Positions 1 to 6,071 are shown, numbered from the stretch's first letter. The stretch: DNA of 8,024 nucleotides from Prevotella sp. (GCA_017623335.1 JAGAPI010000019.1:1-8024); one strand, 5' to 3'. Program-made: numbers and translations. The notes: generated from the letters alone by a model not told the origin.

Positions 1-597
1 CACTTCGTCGCAATACTGTGCAATATCCTCTGCGGCATTTGTAGTGGCAAGTCCCACAACATACATGCCAGCAGCCCTGCCCGACTTCAGTCCGTTGAAG
101 CTGTCCTCAAACACAACACAGTCATCAGCCTTTGCGCCAAAACGCGCTGCCGCCTTCAGATAGCAGTCAGGATGCGGCTTACTATGTTCAAAATCCTCTG
201 AGGTGAGTATCTCGTCAAACATCTGCATGAACTCCGGACGGCGCTCATACACAGTGTTCATTTTTTCCTTGTTGCTGCTTGTCACTACGGCTGTCTTTAC
301 GCCACGGCTTTTAAGCGATGAAATAAAAGCCTCAAAGCCCGGCACATAGTCGAAACGCATATTACGCTCAAACTTATTGAGCCGCTCCACTATCTCGGCA
401 CGCCTGCCCTCAAGGGCACCGCTGAAATGGCGGTCGAAAATCTGCACGAGAGTCTGCCCCTTTATCTTATGTTCCAGTCCAGGCTCCTCGGGATGAAACT
501 CCCTGCACTGCTGTCCCCAGAACTCAGTGTACTGCGGCTCTGTGTCGAACACCACACCGTCTAAATCAAACAGCGCTACCTTAAAATCTTTCTTCAT
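1..597 (-). CDS. HAD-superfamily hydrolase (beta-phosphoglucomutase/sugar-phosphatase-like), 3' end outside window
   Basis: An open frame of 199 codons runs from ATG at 597 to the left edge without a stop, so the C-terminus is missing. HAD motif I is DLDGV, with the nucleophile and general acid at D11 and D13. Motif II is the VVTSS stretch (T106/S107), motif III is K140 in SKPHPD, and motif IV is FEDS (E164/D165). Residues about 18-85 form the helical cap expected of subfamily IA. These enzymes are cytosolic Mg-dependent phosphatases or phosphomutases acting on small phosphorylated sugars. The DLDGVVFDTE start resembles the beta-phosphoglucomutase group, but substrate cannot be read from sequence, and a sugar-phosphate phosphatase is equally possible. 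The ATG lies about 22 nt from the predicted transcription start. Only about 15-20 residues are probably missing. The family call is secure; the substrate is not. Confidence 0.93.
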   Translation of the reverse strand, partial: MKKDFKVALFDLDGVVFDTEPQYTEFWGQQCREFHPEEPGLEHKIKGQTLVQIFDRHFSGALEGRRAEIVERLNKFERNMRFDYVPGFEAFISSLKSRGVKTAVVTSSNKEKMNTVYERRPEFMQMFDEILTSEDFEHSKPHPDCYLKAAARFGAKADDCVVFEDSFNGLKSGRAAGMYVVGLATTNAAEDIAQYCDEV

Positions 598-625
598 AAA
601 TCAATAAAAATTCTAAAATCGGGTG

Positions 626-657
626 CAAAGGTACGATTTTTTTGTAAAATATTCAAA
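626..657 (-). promoter_or_regulatory. Bacteroidota-type promoter for the HAD gene
   Basis: On the minus strand a TACCTTTG box (626-633) matches the Bacteroidota -7 consensus TAnnTTTG. TTTG lies at 654-657, 20 bp upstream, as the -33 element. The predicted start of transcription is near 619, giving a leader of about 22 nt. The sequence match is direct; promoter activity is inferred. Confidence 0.7.
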
Positions 658-662
658 TAATA

Positions 663-694
663 TTTGGTAAATCATCATATTTATTGTACTTTTG
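663..694 (+). promoter_or_regulatory. Bacteroidota-type promoter for the lipoprotein-rsmG cluster
   Basis: TTTG at 663-666 is followed after 20 bp by TACTTTTG at 687-694, a full match to TTTG-N20-TAnnTTTG. Transcription should start near 701, with a leader of about 42 nt. The -33 box forms a palindrome with the -33 box of the divergent promoter (CAAATA-A-TATTTG, 654-666), so the two polymerase footprints abut. Confidence 0.75.
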
Positions 695-742
695 CGGAGG
701 TAAACGAATAAAAATCAAATAATAAACAAAAAGGATACAATT

Positions 743-1540
743 ATGAAACGTACATTATTAATATCAGCAATAGCAGCACTGTTTGCCATGTCGTGCTCGA
801 CATCAGTGGAAAATGAAAAGATTGATTTTGCAACAGTTACGGCAGAGAAGACATTCAAGCTCGACGAAAAGAGTGCCGACTCCCCCCAGTCGGAAATAAA
901 GCTCAGTGTCCTCTACGTCAAGGGTGAAGGGCAGAAGGCAAAACTTATAAACGACACCATATCACAATGGCTGTTTAACATCAAGGGAGTGACAATGCAG
1001 CATGCCGTTGACTCATTTGTAAACATGCGCGGCAGGAACTACATCGCCGATTTCAGAGATTTATACATAAAGGATAAGGCAAGCAATGCCGAACCCGGCG
1101 GATGGTATCAGGCACACTATGACCTGAAAACCCGCACAGAACAGAATGCCGACACCATAATAAACTACATAGCCGAGCAGGACACCTACGACGGCGGCGC
1201 CCACGGCTTGTTTATAAAGTCAGTGATGAACTTCAGCACAAAATCCGGCAAGCTGGTAACTCTCGACAACGTGTTGCTGCCAGGATATAATACAAGGCTC
1301 AACGAGATTCTGCTTGAAAAGCTACTGAAGCAAACCCATTCAAATGACATCGACGAACTGAGGAGCAAAGGCTATCTGTACAGCATGGACATGTGTCCGT
1401 CGCAATTCTATCTCATCAACTCCACAGGAATAACATTCATCTATAACCAGTACGAGATTGCGCCTTATGCAGTGGGCATAACCGAGCTGAAGCTCACATG
1501 GGACGAACTGAAGGATGTGGCTAAAACTTTCAAAGACTGA
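743..1540 (+). CDS. DUF3298/RsiV-like lipoprotein
   Basis: This 265-residue protein begins with a short basic stretch and a hydrophobic segment ending in AMSC, so Cys18 is the likely lipidation site and the mature protein is membrane-anchored in the periplasm. The residues after Cys18 (STSVENE) lack an obvious acidic surface-export signal of the K(D/E)2 kind, which suggests an inward-facing lipoprotein. YDGGAHG (149-155) followed by MNFSTKSGKLVTLDNVL, and the C-terminal YEIAPYAVG (237-245), are hallmarks of the DUF3298 domain found at the C-terminus of RsiV and PdaC-type proteins. RsiV is an anti-sigma factor that binds lysozyme, but the transmembrane and anti-sigma parts are absent here, so that role should not be transferred. 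The function is unknown. It is the first gene of a cluster, 10 bp ahead of rsmG. Confidence 0.88.
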   Translation: MKRTLLISAIAALFAMSCSTSVENEKIDFATVTAEKTFKLDEKSADSPQSEIKLSVLYVKGEGQKAKLINDTISQWLFNIKGVTMQHAVDSFVNMRGRNYIADFRDLYIKDKASNAEPGGWYQAHYDLKTRTEQNADTIINYIAEQDTYDGGAHGLFIKSVMNFSTKSGKLVTLDNVLLPGYNTRLNEILLEKLLKQTHSNDIDELRSKGYLYSMDMCPSQFYLINSTGITFIYNQYEIAPYAVGITELKLTWDELKDVAKTFKD

Positions 1541-1550
1541 AAAGACAATT

Positions 1551-2171
1551 ATGGAAACGATAAAGAAATATTTTAAAAACCTTACTGAGGAACAGACAAA
1601 ACAGCTGGAGGCACTCTACGGACTGTACCACGACTGGAACTCAAAAATCAATGTTATCTCACGCAAGGACATCGACAACCTGTACCTGCATCACGTAATG
1701 CACTCGATGGCTATAGCCAAGGCGATAAACTTCCGTCCCGGCACAAAGATTCTCGACTTCGGCACCGGCGGCGGTTTCCCCGGCGTGCCGCTGTCGATAC
1801 TTTTTCCTGAATGCACATTCAAGCTCATCGACGGCACAGGCAAGAAAATTCGTGTGGCGACAGAAGTTGCCAATGCCATAGGACTCAGGAACTGTCACCC
1901 CGAGCATCTTCGCGGCGAGGAAGAAAAGGGGCAATACGACTTTGTGGTGAGCCGCGCCGTAATGCCGTTGCCCGACCTCGTGAAGATTGTTAAAAAGAAC
2001 ATCTCAAAGCGTCAGCAAAACGCCCTGCCCAACGGAGTGATATGCCTGAAAGGCGGAGACCTGCAGGCAGAGACCAAACCGTTTAAGAATATTGTGGAGC
2101 TGACCGAGCTGTCTACGTTTTTCGACGAGGAATGGTTTAAGGAGAAATATATTATTTATTTGCCGGTGTAA
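1551..2171 (+). CDS. rsmG: RsmG, 16S rRNA (guanine527-N7)-methyltransferase
   Basis: This cytosolic enzyme uses S-adenosylmethionine to methylate N7 of G527 in the 530 loop of 16S rRNA; in other bacteria its loss gives low-level streptomycin resistance. The 206-residue length is normal for RsmG/GidB. NVISRKD with YLHHVMHS (34-52) is the family N-terminal signature. ILDFGTGGGFPGVPLS (67-82) is the SAM-binding glycine loop, LIDGTGKK (92-99) the next SAM-contacting strand, FVVSRAVMPL (131-140) the motif IV region, and LKGGDL (166-171) the late core strand. I chose the ATG at 1551 over an in-frame ATG at 1515: the latter adds 12 unconserved residues and overlaps the lipoprotein gene, while METIKKYF leaves a clean 10-bp gap. 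No -7 box lies in that gap, so it is probably co-transcribed. Confidence 0.96.
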   Translation: METIKKYFKNLTEEQTKQLEALYGLYHDWNSKINVISRKDIDNLYLHHVMHSMAIAKAINFRPGTKILDFGTGGGFPGVPLSILFPECTFKLIDGTGKKIRVATEVANAIGLRNCHPEHLRGEEEKGQYDFVVSRAVMPLPDLVKIVKKNISKRQQNALPNGVICLKGGDLQAETKPFKNIVELTELSTFFDEEWFKEKYIIYLPV

Positions 2172-2172
2172 A

Positions 2173-2252
2173 AATTAGGAATTACAAGTTACGAGTTTTG
2201 AGTTGTCGGCTATGCCGATGTTGAATTTAGTAATTACGAATTGTGAATTAGA
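2173..2252 (+). repeat. Degenerate 7-bp (AATTnnn) repeat around a small hairpin
   Basis: The gap between rsmG and the next gene is made almost wholly of degenerate heptads: AATTAGG, AATTACA, AGTTACG, AGTTTTG and AGTTGTC on the left, then GATGTTG, AATTTAG, one extra T, AATTACG, AATTGTG and AATTAGA on the right. Between them is a perfect hairpin, TCGGC-TAT-GCCGA (2206-2218), extendable by two G-T pairs. Because AATT is self-complementary, the outer arms (about 2173-2192 and 2230-2249) also pair imperfectly, roughly 13 of 20 positions. No TAnnTTTG box is present. It may be a decayed dispersed repeat or a processing/attenuation structure. Confidence 0.65.
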
Positions 2253-2255
2253 AAA

Positions 2256-2903
2256 ATGCTAAACATAAAACGATTTGAGGTAAATCCCTTTCAGGAAAAC
2301 TGCTACATTGTGAGCGATGACAGCAAGGAGTGCGTAATTATAGACTGCGGAGCTTTCTACGACTCTGAGCGTGAGGCAATAACCGGTTATATCACCTCCA
2401 ACGGGCTTGTGCCAAAGCATCTGCTCTGCACCCACGCCCACATAGACCACTGCATAGGAAACAACACCATATATGAACGGTTCGGGCTGAAGCCGGAGCT
2501 GCACGGCGGTGACGAGCGTCTGATGCAAATGCTTCCACAGCAGTCGGAAATGCTGATGCAGTACACCCTCGACTTCGACATGCCACCAGTGGGAAAGTAT
2601 TTTAACGACAATGATGTCATTACTTTCGGCAATCACGCTCTGAGCATTATCCATACTCCCGGACACACTCCCGGCGGTGTGGTGTATTACTGCAAGGAAG
2701 AAAACGTGGCATTTTCAGGCGATACGCTTTTCCGCATGAGCATAGGGCGCACCGATTTCTATCTCGGCGACTTCAATGCCATACAGCAGTCGCTCCGCAA
2801 GTTGCTCACCGTGCTGCCTGCCGACACCACGGTTTTGTGCGGCCATGGTCCTCAGACCACCATCGGCGACGAGCGTGCCATGAATCCGTATTACGAAAAG
2901 TAA
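2256..2903 (+). CDS. Metallo-beta-lactamase-fold hydrolase, glyoxalase II (YcbL)-like
   Basis: This 215-residue cytosolic protein is a single metallo-beta-lactamase domain. The metal-binding motif is THAHIDH (H60, H62, D64, H65). The further ligands are H137 in HTPGHTPG, D156 in FSGDTLF and H197 in CGHGPQT, so both metal sites appear intact. FRMSIGRTDF (159-168) and GHGPQTTIGDE (196-206) resemble the short YcbL-type glyoxalase II group, which lacks the long C-terminal substrate-binding domain of classical GloB. Hydrolysis of S-lactoylglutathione or another thioester is therefore plausible, but Bacteroidota generally lack glutathione, so the true substrate is uncertain. It is the last gene of the plus-strand cluster, 84 bp after rsmG. 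No strong terminator follows it, only a weak AT-only stem at 2908-2923. Confidence 0.92.
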   Translation: MLNIKRFEVNPFQENCYIVSDDSKECVIIDCGAFYDSEREAITGYITSNGLVPKHLLCTHAHIDHCIGNNTIYERFGLKPELHGGDERLMQMLPQQSEMLMQYTLDFDMPPVGKYFNDNDVITFGNHALSIIHTPGHTPGGVVYYCKEENVAFSGDTLFRMSIGRTDFYLGDFNAIQQSLRKLLTVLPADTTVLCGHGPQTTIGDERAMNPYYEK

Positions 2904-2970
2904 CAGAATTTTTGAAGAAAAATCCGAATTCTCCACAGAAAATTATCTTTTAACAACAAATAACAAAATA

Positions 2971-2999
2971 TTTTCGCAAAAATCTATCATCTATCACCC
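2971..2999 (+). repeat. Left 29-bp terminal inverted repeat
   Basis: It matches the reverse complement of 3436-3464 at all 29 positions. It begins TTTTCGCAAAAA and ends in an inverted 11-bp unit (ATCTATCACCC, 2989-2999) with an overlapping ATCTATC at 2982-2988. The match stops at 2970 outside and 3000 inside. Confidence 0.95.
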
Positions 3000-3047
3000 T
3001 GTGTAAGTGAACGTCCTGACAAATAACGCATTATGAAGCAAAAAAAC

Positions 3048-3084
3048 GGGTGATAGATGGGTGATAGATAAAACATCTATCACC
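3048..3084 (+). repeat. Tandem pair plus inverted copy of GGGTGATAGAT
   Basis: Two exact 11-bp copies abut at 3048-3058 and 3059-3069. An inverted copy of the last ten bases follows at 3075-3084. The second direct copy and the inverted copy form a perfect 10-bp stem (3060-3069 with 3075-3084) around the 5-nt loop AAAAC. The 11-bp step puts successive copies on about the same face of the helix. Confidence 0.92.
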
Positions 3085-3139
3085 ATCAATTTTGCTTCTT
3101 ATTGCAAATCCAACAGAACGGATATTGCAGATTACGGCT

Positions 3140-3222
3140 GTCCATACGCCATGGACAATGTGTCCATACGTGTGGGACTGGTCGTACATCGGCTGTGTAC
3201 TGTTAGTACATGCAGCTTGTAC
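3140..3222. repeat. Four 17-bp dyads GTMCA-N7-TGKAC in a 22-bp tandem array
   Basis: The four dyads are GTCCATACGCCATGGAC (3140-3156), GTCCATACGTGTGGGAC (3162-3178), GTACATCGGCTGTGTAC (3184-3200) and GTACATGCAGCTTGTAC (3206-3222). Their starts are exactly 22 bp apart. In dyads 1 and 2 the third base is C and its partner is G; in dyads 3 and 4 it is A paired with T, so both arms changed together. Dyad 2 has one arm mismatch (GGGAC for TGGAC). Dyads 1 and 2 share TGTCCATACG at 3139-3148 and 3161-3170. The spacers and most of the loops differ, so the symmetry appears to be the conserved part. The binding protein or RNA role is unknown. Confidence 0.85.
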
Positions 3223-3248
3223 AATGCTAATATTGGATTATTTTAGCG

Positions 3249-3278
3249 GAAAATTTTGTTTTGAATACTAAAATTTTC
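3249..3278. repeat. AT-rich inverted repeat GAAAATTTT / AAAATTTTC
   Basis: Nine bases at 3249-3257 are the exact reverse complement of 3270-3278, with 12 bases between. Each arm contains the self-complementary AAAATTTT. It lies between the dyad array and the right-hand 11-bp repeats and could be an easily melted or bent segment. Composition alone could produce such a match in DNA this AT-rich. Confidence 0.6.
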
Positions 3279-3339
3279 AAGCTGTTTTTGACCAATTTGT
3301 AACTCCAATGATATGTTTCTGTCGTGTTTAAGCCCCAAA

Positions 3340-3383
3340 GGGTGATAGATTAGTGATAGATTGGTGATAGATAAGTGGTGAAT
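3340..3383 (+). repeat. Three tandem 11-bp GGGTGATAGAT units plus a decayed fourth
   Basis: GGGTGATAGAT (3340-3350), TAGTGATAGAT (3351-3361) and TGGTGATAGAT (3362-3372) abut without gaps, followed by AAGTGGTGAAT (3373-3383), which looks like a decayed fourth copy. The TGATAGAT part is invariant in the first three copies. They have the same orientation as the pair at 3048-3069. Confidence 0.93.
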
Positions 3384-3435
3384 TTACGCTGTGCGGATTT
3401 TTAAAAGACTGATAATATGTAATTTAAGTGCCAAC

Positions 3436-3464
3436 GGGTGATAGATGATAGATTTTTGCGAAAA
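3436..3464 (-). repeat. Right 29-bp terminal inverted repeat
   Basis: It is the exact reverse complement of 2971-2999. Read on the plus strand it starts with GGGTGATAGAT (3436-3446), continues with a second overlapping-type GATAGAT (3447-3453) and ends in TTTTTGCGAAAA. It lies 14 bp beyond the 3' end of tilS. Confidence 0.95.
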
Positions 3465-3478
3465 AACTTTTAAATAAA

Positions 3479-4846
3479 TTACGAGAAATAAATCTTCAGG
3501 ATATTCTTTGTGTCTGTCTGAACTTTGCAGACATCGCTTGTGCGCCGTCCTACGAGCCAGATAATTTTGCCCGTGGAATCGAGCAGCACAAGCTGACTCT
3601 GTTTTTCAAAATAAGAACATTTTGCATCGGTCATGAAGTCGCTTACAAGTTTTGAGCCCTTCATGCCGAAAGGACGGAAACGGTCGCCATTCTCCACGCG
3701 GCGCAAGGTTAGAGGAAACTTCACCTTGTCGGCATCGAGGGTGGCAACGTCAGGGTAGCGCGATATTTCAGCTGCGCCGCTGTCAATAATCTCTAAATTT
3801 ATCTTCTTTTCTCCACCATTCATCACGTAGATGCCGTCAACGGGCAGGCGCATTGGAGCGAAGTTATCGGCAACAGTTCTTCCCACTTCAATGCAGTCGC
3901 GGCACGTCACCGCCGTATAACTGGAACTGCGGAACACCTTTCCTGTGTTTCCGGCAGCAAGGCTGGCGATGATGCCCGAAGCCTGCACACCGCTGAATCC
4001 ATAGGGCGAAATCAACTCATAGAGAACTGTTGAGGGAACGGGATTAAGCAGCAGACGGTCTGCCATTATCCTAAACTCCAATCCATTGCTGCCAGAAGCC
4101 ATAGCACAATCCTTGTTGCCGCCAGTCACGACAAACTCCCTGCGGCAACGGTCAATATCGGCATTATATATTGTCTCAACATCGGTCATCAGGCGTGCAG
4201 TGCCGGCAATGTTCTCCACGGCAGCGGGATTGATGCTTTGCAGGAGCGGCACCACATGATGGCGGAACACATTGCGGGTGGCGTCATCCTCAAGATTGGT
4301 GCTGTCGGTGACATAGTCCTGGTGCTGCTTAGCGAGAAAATGCTCAATGTCGCTGCGCCCTATGCAAAGGAGAGGGCGCAGTATGTAGCCGTTGCGCGGA
4401 CGAATGCCCACCATGCCGTGTATGCCCGTGCCGCGAACAATATTCATGAGCACGGTCTCAACAAGGTCGTCGCGGTGGTGGGCCACACAAATGCCGTCGG
4501 CGCCGATGTCACTGCGCAGCTGTTCAAAATACCCGTAGCGGAGATTTCGCGCCGCCAGCTCTATGCTCTGCTTGCGGACAGCAGCATACTCCCGGGTGTC
4601 GAAATGAACCTTATGCAAAACAACGCCAAGACGTGAGCAAAGGCCGGTGACAAAATGCTCGTCACGGTCCGACTCATCGCCGCGAAGATGGAAGTTGCAG
4701 TGAACAGCCTCAACGCTATAGCCCAAACGGCACAGCACAAGAAGCAGTGCCACACTGTCGGCACCGCCGCTGAGCGCCACAAGATATTTGCCGTCGGGGG
4801 CAAGCAGTCTGTGGGCGGCGATATAGTCGGAAACGGTCTTTATCAT
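3479..4846 (-). CDS. tilS: TilS, tRNA(Ile)-lysidine synthetase
   Basis: TilS uses ATP to attach lysine to C34 of the CAU-anticodon tRNA-Ile, making lysidine so that the tRNA reads AUA and is charged with isoleucine; it is normally essential and cytosolic. The 455-residue product has the PP-loop SGGADS (26-31), NFHLRGDESDRDE (51-63), AHHRDDLVETVLMNIVRGTG (122-141) and DSTNLEDDATRN (181-192), all N-terminal ATPase-domain signatures. The C-terminal domain carries ENGDRFRPFGMKGSKLVSDF (385-404). The Gln common in HHxDDQ is Leu128 here; I take this as tolerated variation. An upstream in-frame ATG at 4885 would add 13 residues overlapping the preceding gene. The ATG at 4846 is preferred because it follows that gene's stop after one base (TAATATG), implying translational coupling. 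Last gene of the operon. Confidence 0.97.
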   Translation of the reverse strand: MIKTVSDYIAAHRLLAPDGKYLVALSGGADSVALLLVLCRLGYSVEAVHCNFHLRGDESDRDEHFVTGLCSRLGVVLHKVHFDTREYAAVRKQSIELAARNLRYGYFEQLRSDIGADGICVAHHRDDLVETVLMNIVRGTGIHGMVGIRPRNGYILRPLLCIGRSDIEHFLAKQHQDYVTDSTNLEDDATRNVFRHHVVPLLQSINPAAVENIAGTARLMTDVETIYNADIDRCRREFVVTGGNKDCAMASGSNGLEFRIMADRLLLNPVPSTVLYELISPYGFSGVQASGIIASLAAGNTGKVFRSSSYTAVTCRDCIEVGRTVADNFAPMRLPVDGIYVMNGGEKKINLEIIDSGAAEISRYPDVATLDADKVKFPLTLRRVENGDRFRPFGMKGSKLVSDFMTDAKCSYFEKQSQLVLLDSTGKIIWLVGRRTSDVCKVQTDTKNILKIYFS

Positions 4847-4847
4847 A

Positions 4848-6035
4848 TTATTCCACGTACAGCACCAGTCCCTTAAGATACTCACCCTCGGGATGGTAGA
4901 TGTTAATGGGATGGTCGGCAGGCTGGTGGAGCTGATGCAAAATCCTCACCTTGCGTCCTGCCTGTGCGGCGGCTGTAAACACAGCATTGCGGAAGTTATC
5001 CTTTGTCACCACCTGCGAGCATGAGAATGTGAAGAGTATTCCGCCCTTCTTGATTTTCTCAAATGCCTTTACGTTGAGACGCGTGTAGCCCTTGAGCGCA
5101 TTGTGCAGGGCTGCACGGTGCTTGGCAAACGCCGGCGGGTCGAGGATTATCAGGTCGTACTGACTGCCTGCACGCTCCAGATATTTGAAGGCATCCTCAC
5201 AAATAGCCTCATGGCGCGGGTCGTTGGGGAAATTCAGCTCCACATTGCTGCGTGTCAGCTCTATTGCCTTTGCCGAACTGTCGACACTGCTCACCTGAAC
5301 GGCTCCGCCACGCATGGCATAGAACGAGAATCCCCCTGTGTAGCAGAACATATTGAGCACCCGCTTGCCCTTGGCGTACTGTTCCAGCAGGGCACGGTTC
5401 TCGCGCTGGTCGACGAAGAAGCCGGTTTTCTGTCCCTTGAGCCAGTCCACATGAAAGCGCAATCCATTCTCTACAGCCGTGTTGTCGGTGCTTCCACCAT
5501 AAATAAAACCGTTTTCCTGCCCGAGGTCAGCCTTAAACGGCAACGTGGTCTCGCTCTTATAATATATATTATGTATGTGGTCGCCCATCACCCCGACAAG
5601 CGCCTTTGCCACCTCGTGGCGGCACACGTGCATGCCAACGCTGTGAGCCTGCATCACGGCTGTATCGCCATAAACGTCTATCACCAGTCCGGGCAGATTG
5701 TCGCCCTCGCCATGAACAAGACGGTAGGTGTTGTTGTCGGCGTTGCCTGCTATGCCTATGGCAAGCCGCATTTTGTAAGCCGAGGCAAGTCCCGACTGCC
5801 AGTAATTGCCGTCGATGGCAATGTCGGCAAACGAAAGTACCCTCACCGCAATGGAACCTATCTGATAGTGCCCCACAGCAATGAAATCGTCCTTACAGTT
5901 AACCACCCTTACCACATCGCCCTCGGCTATGCCGTCGTCCATAGCCTGTATGGCTCCAGAAAACACCCATGGATGAAAGCGTTTCAGGCTTTCTTCCTTT
6001 CCCTTCTTGAGATATATTTTTTTATAACTCGTCAT
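4848..6035 (-). CDS. rlmI: RlmI-like class I SAM-dependent 23S rRNA cytosine-C5 methyltransferase
   Basis: This 395-residue cytosolic protein has the RlmI layout: an N-terminal PUA RNA-binding domain (about 1-75, with HPWVFSGAI at 21-29), a linking domain, then a Rossmann methyltransferase domain. KTGFFVDQRENR (203-214) precedes the SAM site VLNMFCYTGGFS (226-237). VDSSAKAIE (251-259) is the acidic SAM strand, ILDPPAF (297-303) is motif IV, and FSCSQ places the probable catalytic cysteine at C339. E. coli RlmI makes m5C1962 in 23S rRNA. The same target is likely here, but the wider family includes paralogues with other or unknown targets, so the symbol is provisional. The gene starts 36 bp after the exonuclease stop and ends 1 bp before tilS. 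A 494-codon antisense frame overlaps it without protein-like features. Confidence 0.86.
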   Translation of the reverse strand: MTSYKKIYLKKGKEESLKRFHPWVFSGAIQAMDDGIAEGDVVRVVNCKDDFIAVGHYQIGSIAVRVLSFADIAIDGNYWQSGLASAYKMRLAIGIAGNADNNTYRLVHGEGDNLPGLVIDVYGDTAVMQAHSVGMHVCRHEVAKALVGVMGDHIHNIYYKSETTLPFKADLGQENGFIYGGSTDNTAVENGLRFHVDWLKGQKTGFFVDQRENRALLEQYAKGKRVLNMFCYTGGFSFYAMRGGAVQVSSVDSSAKAIELTRSNVELNFPNDPRHEAICEDAFKYLERAGSQYDLIILDPPAFAKHRAALHNALKGYTRLNVKAFEKIKKGGILFTFSCSQVVTKDNFRNAVFTAAAQAGRKVRILHQLHQPADHPINIYHPEGEYLKGLVLYVE

Positions 6036-6071
6036 ACACCTTACTTAATTATATATATTAATTCACAGGAA

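Larger units (their letters stand above)
2971..3464. mobile_element. 494-bp element bounded by perfect 29-bp inverted repeats (MITE-like candidate)
   Basis: The ends 2971-2999 and 3436-3464 are exact reverse complements over 29 bp, enclosing 436 bp. The outer part of each end is TTTTCGCAAAAA, and the inner part carries a GGGTGATAGAT unit that also occurs inside the element. The interior has, in order, a tandem pair plus an inverted copy of that unit, four 17-bp dyads at 22-bp spacing, an AT-rich palindrome, and a triplet of the unit. There is no coding capacity for a transposase, so if mobile it would be non-autonomous. I see no clear target-site duplication beside the ends. The right end stops 14 bp short of the tilS stop codon. 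The inverted repeats are certain. The mobile reading is inferred; a chromosomal protein-binding locus or a structured RNA would also fit. Confidence 0.5.
2904..3478. other. 575-bp convergent intergenic region without a credible gene
   Basis: The region lies between the 3' ends of the hydrolase gene and tilS. It is AT-rich and has no ORF with recognisable protein character; the 61-codon frame at 3061-3246 runs through the repeats and looks fortuitous. No tRNA, CRISPR array or GC-rich stem with a T-tract is visible. Bases 2904-2970 and 3465-3478 are plain AT-rich flanks, and 2971-3464 is the structured element described separately. Since both neighbouring genes end here, no promoter or leader is needed, so its length and order need another explanation. 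Confidence 0.85.

Noticed and set aside
1515..1550. Upstream start for rsmG
   Set aside because: The extra 12 residues overlap the lipoprotein reading frame and are not part of the RsmG family. ATG at 1551 gives the usual length.
2908..2923. Intrinsic terminator after the hydrolase gene
   Set aside because: ATTTTT-GAAG-AAAAAT is an AT-only six-pair stem with no following T-tract, too weak to call.
3061..3246. 61-codon plus-strand frame in the repeat element
   Set aside because: It begins inside a GGGTGATAGAT copy, runs across the hairpin and all four dyads, has no domain or signal character and no promoter. The repeats explain the sequence better than coding does.
2971..3464. CRISPR array
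   Set aside because: Repeat units are 11 bp in abutting tandem or 17-bp dyads with 5-bp spacers. There are no 30-40 bp unique spacers and no cas genes.
2947..3473. Target-site duplication CTTTTAA flanking the inverted-repeat element
   Set aside because: CTTTTAA occurs at 2947-2953 and 3467-3473, but it is 17 bp from the left end and 2 bp from the right end, so it does not fit a simple duplication and is likely chance in AT-rich DNA.
2904..3478. Replication origin
   Set aside because: Iteron-like repeats and AT-richness suggested it, but I find only one DnaA-box near match (TTCTCCACA, 2929-2937), no cluster, and no origin-linked genes such as dnaA or dnaN. GC skew over the chromosome would decide.
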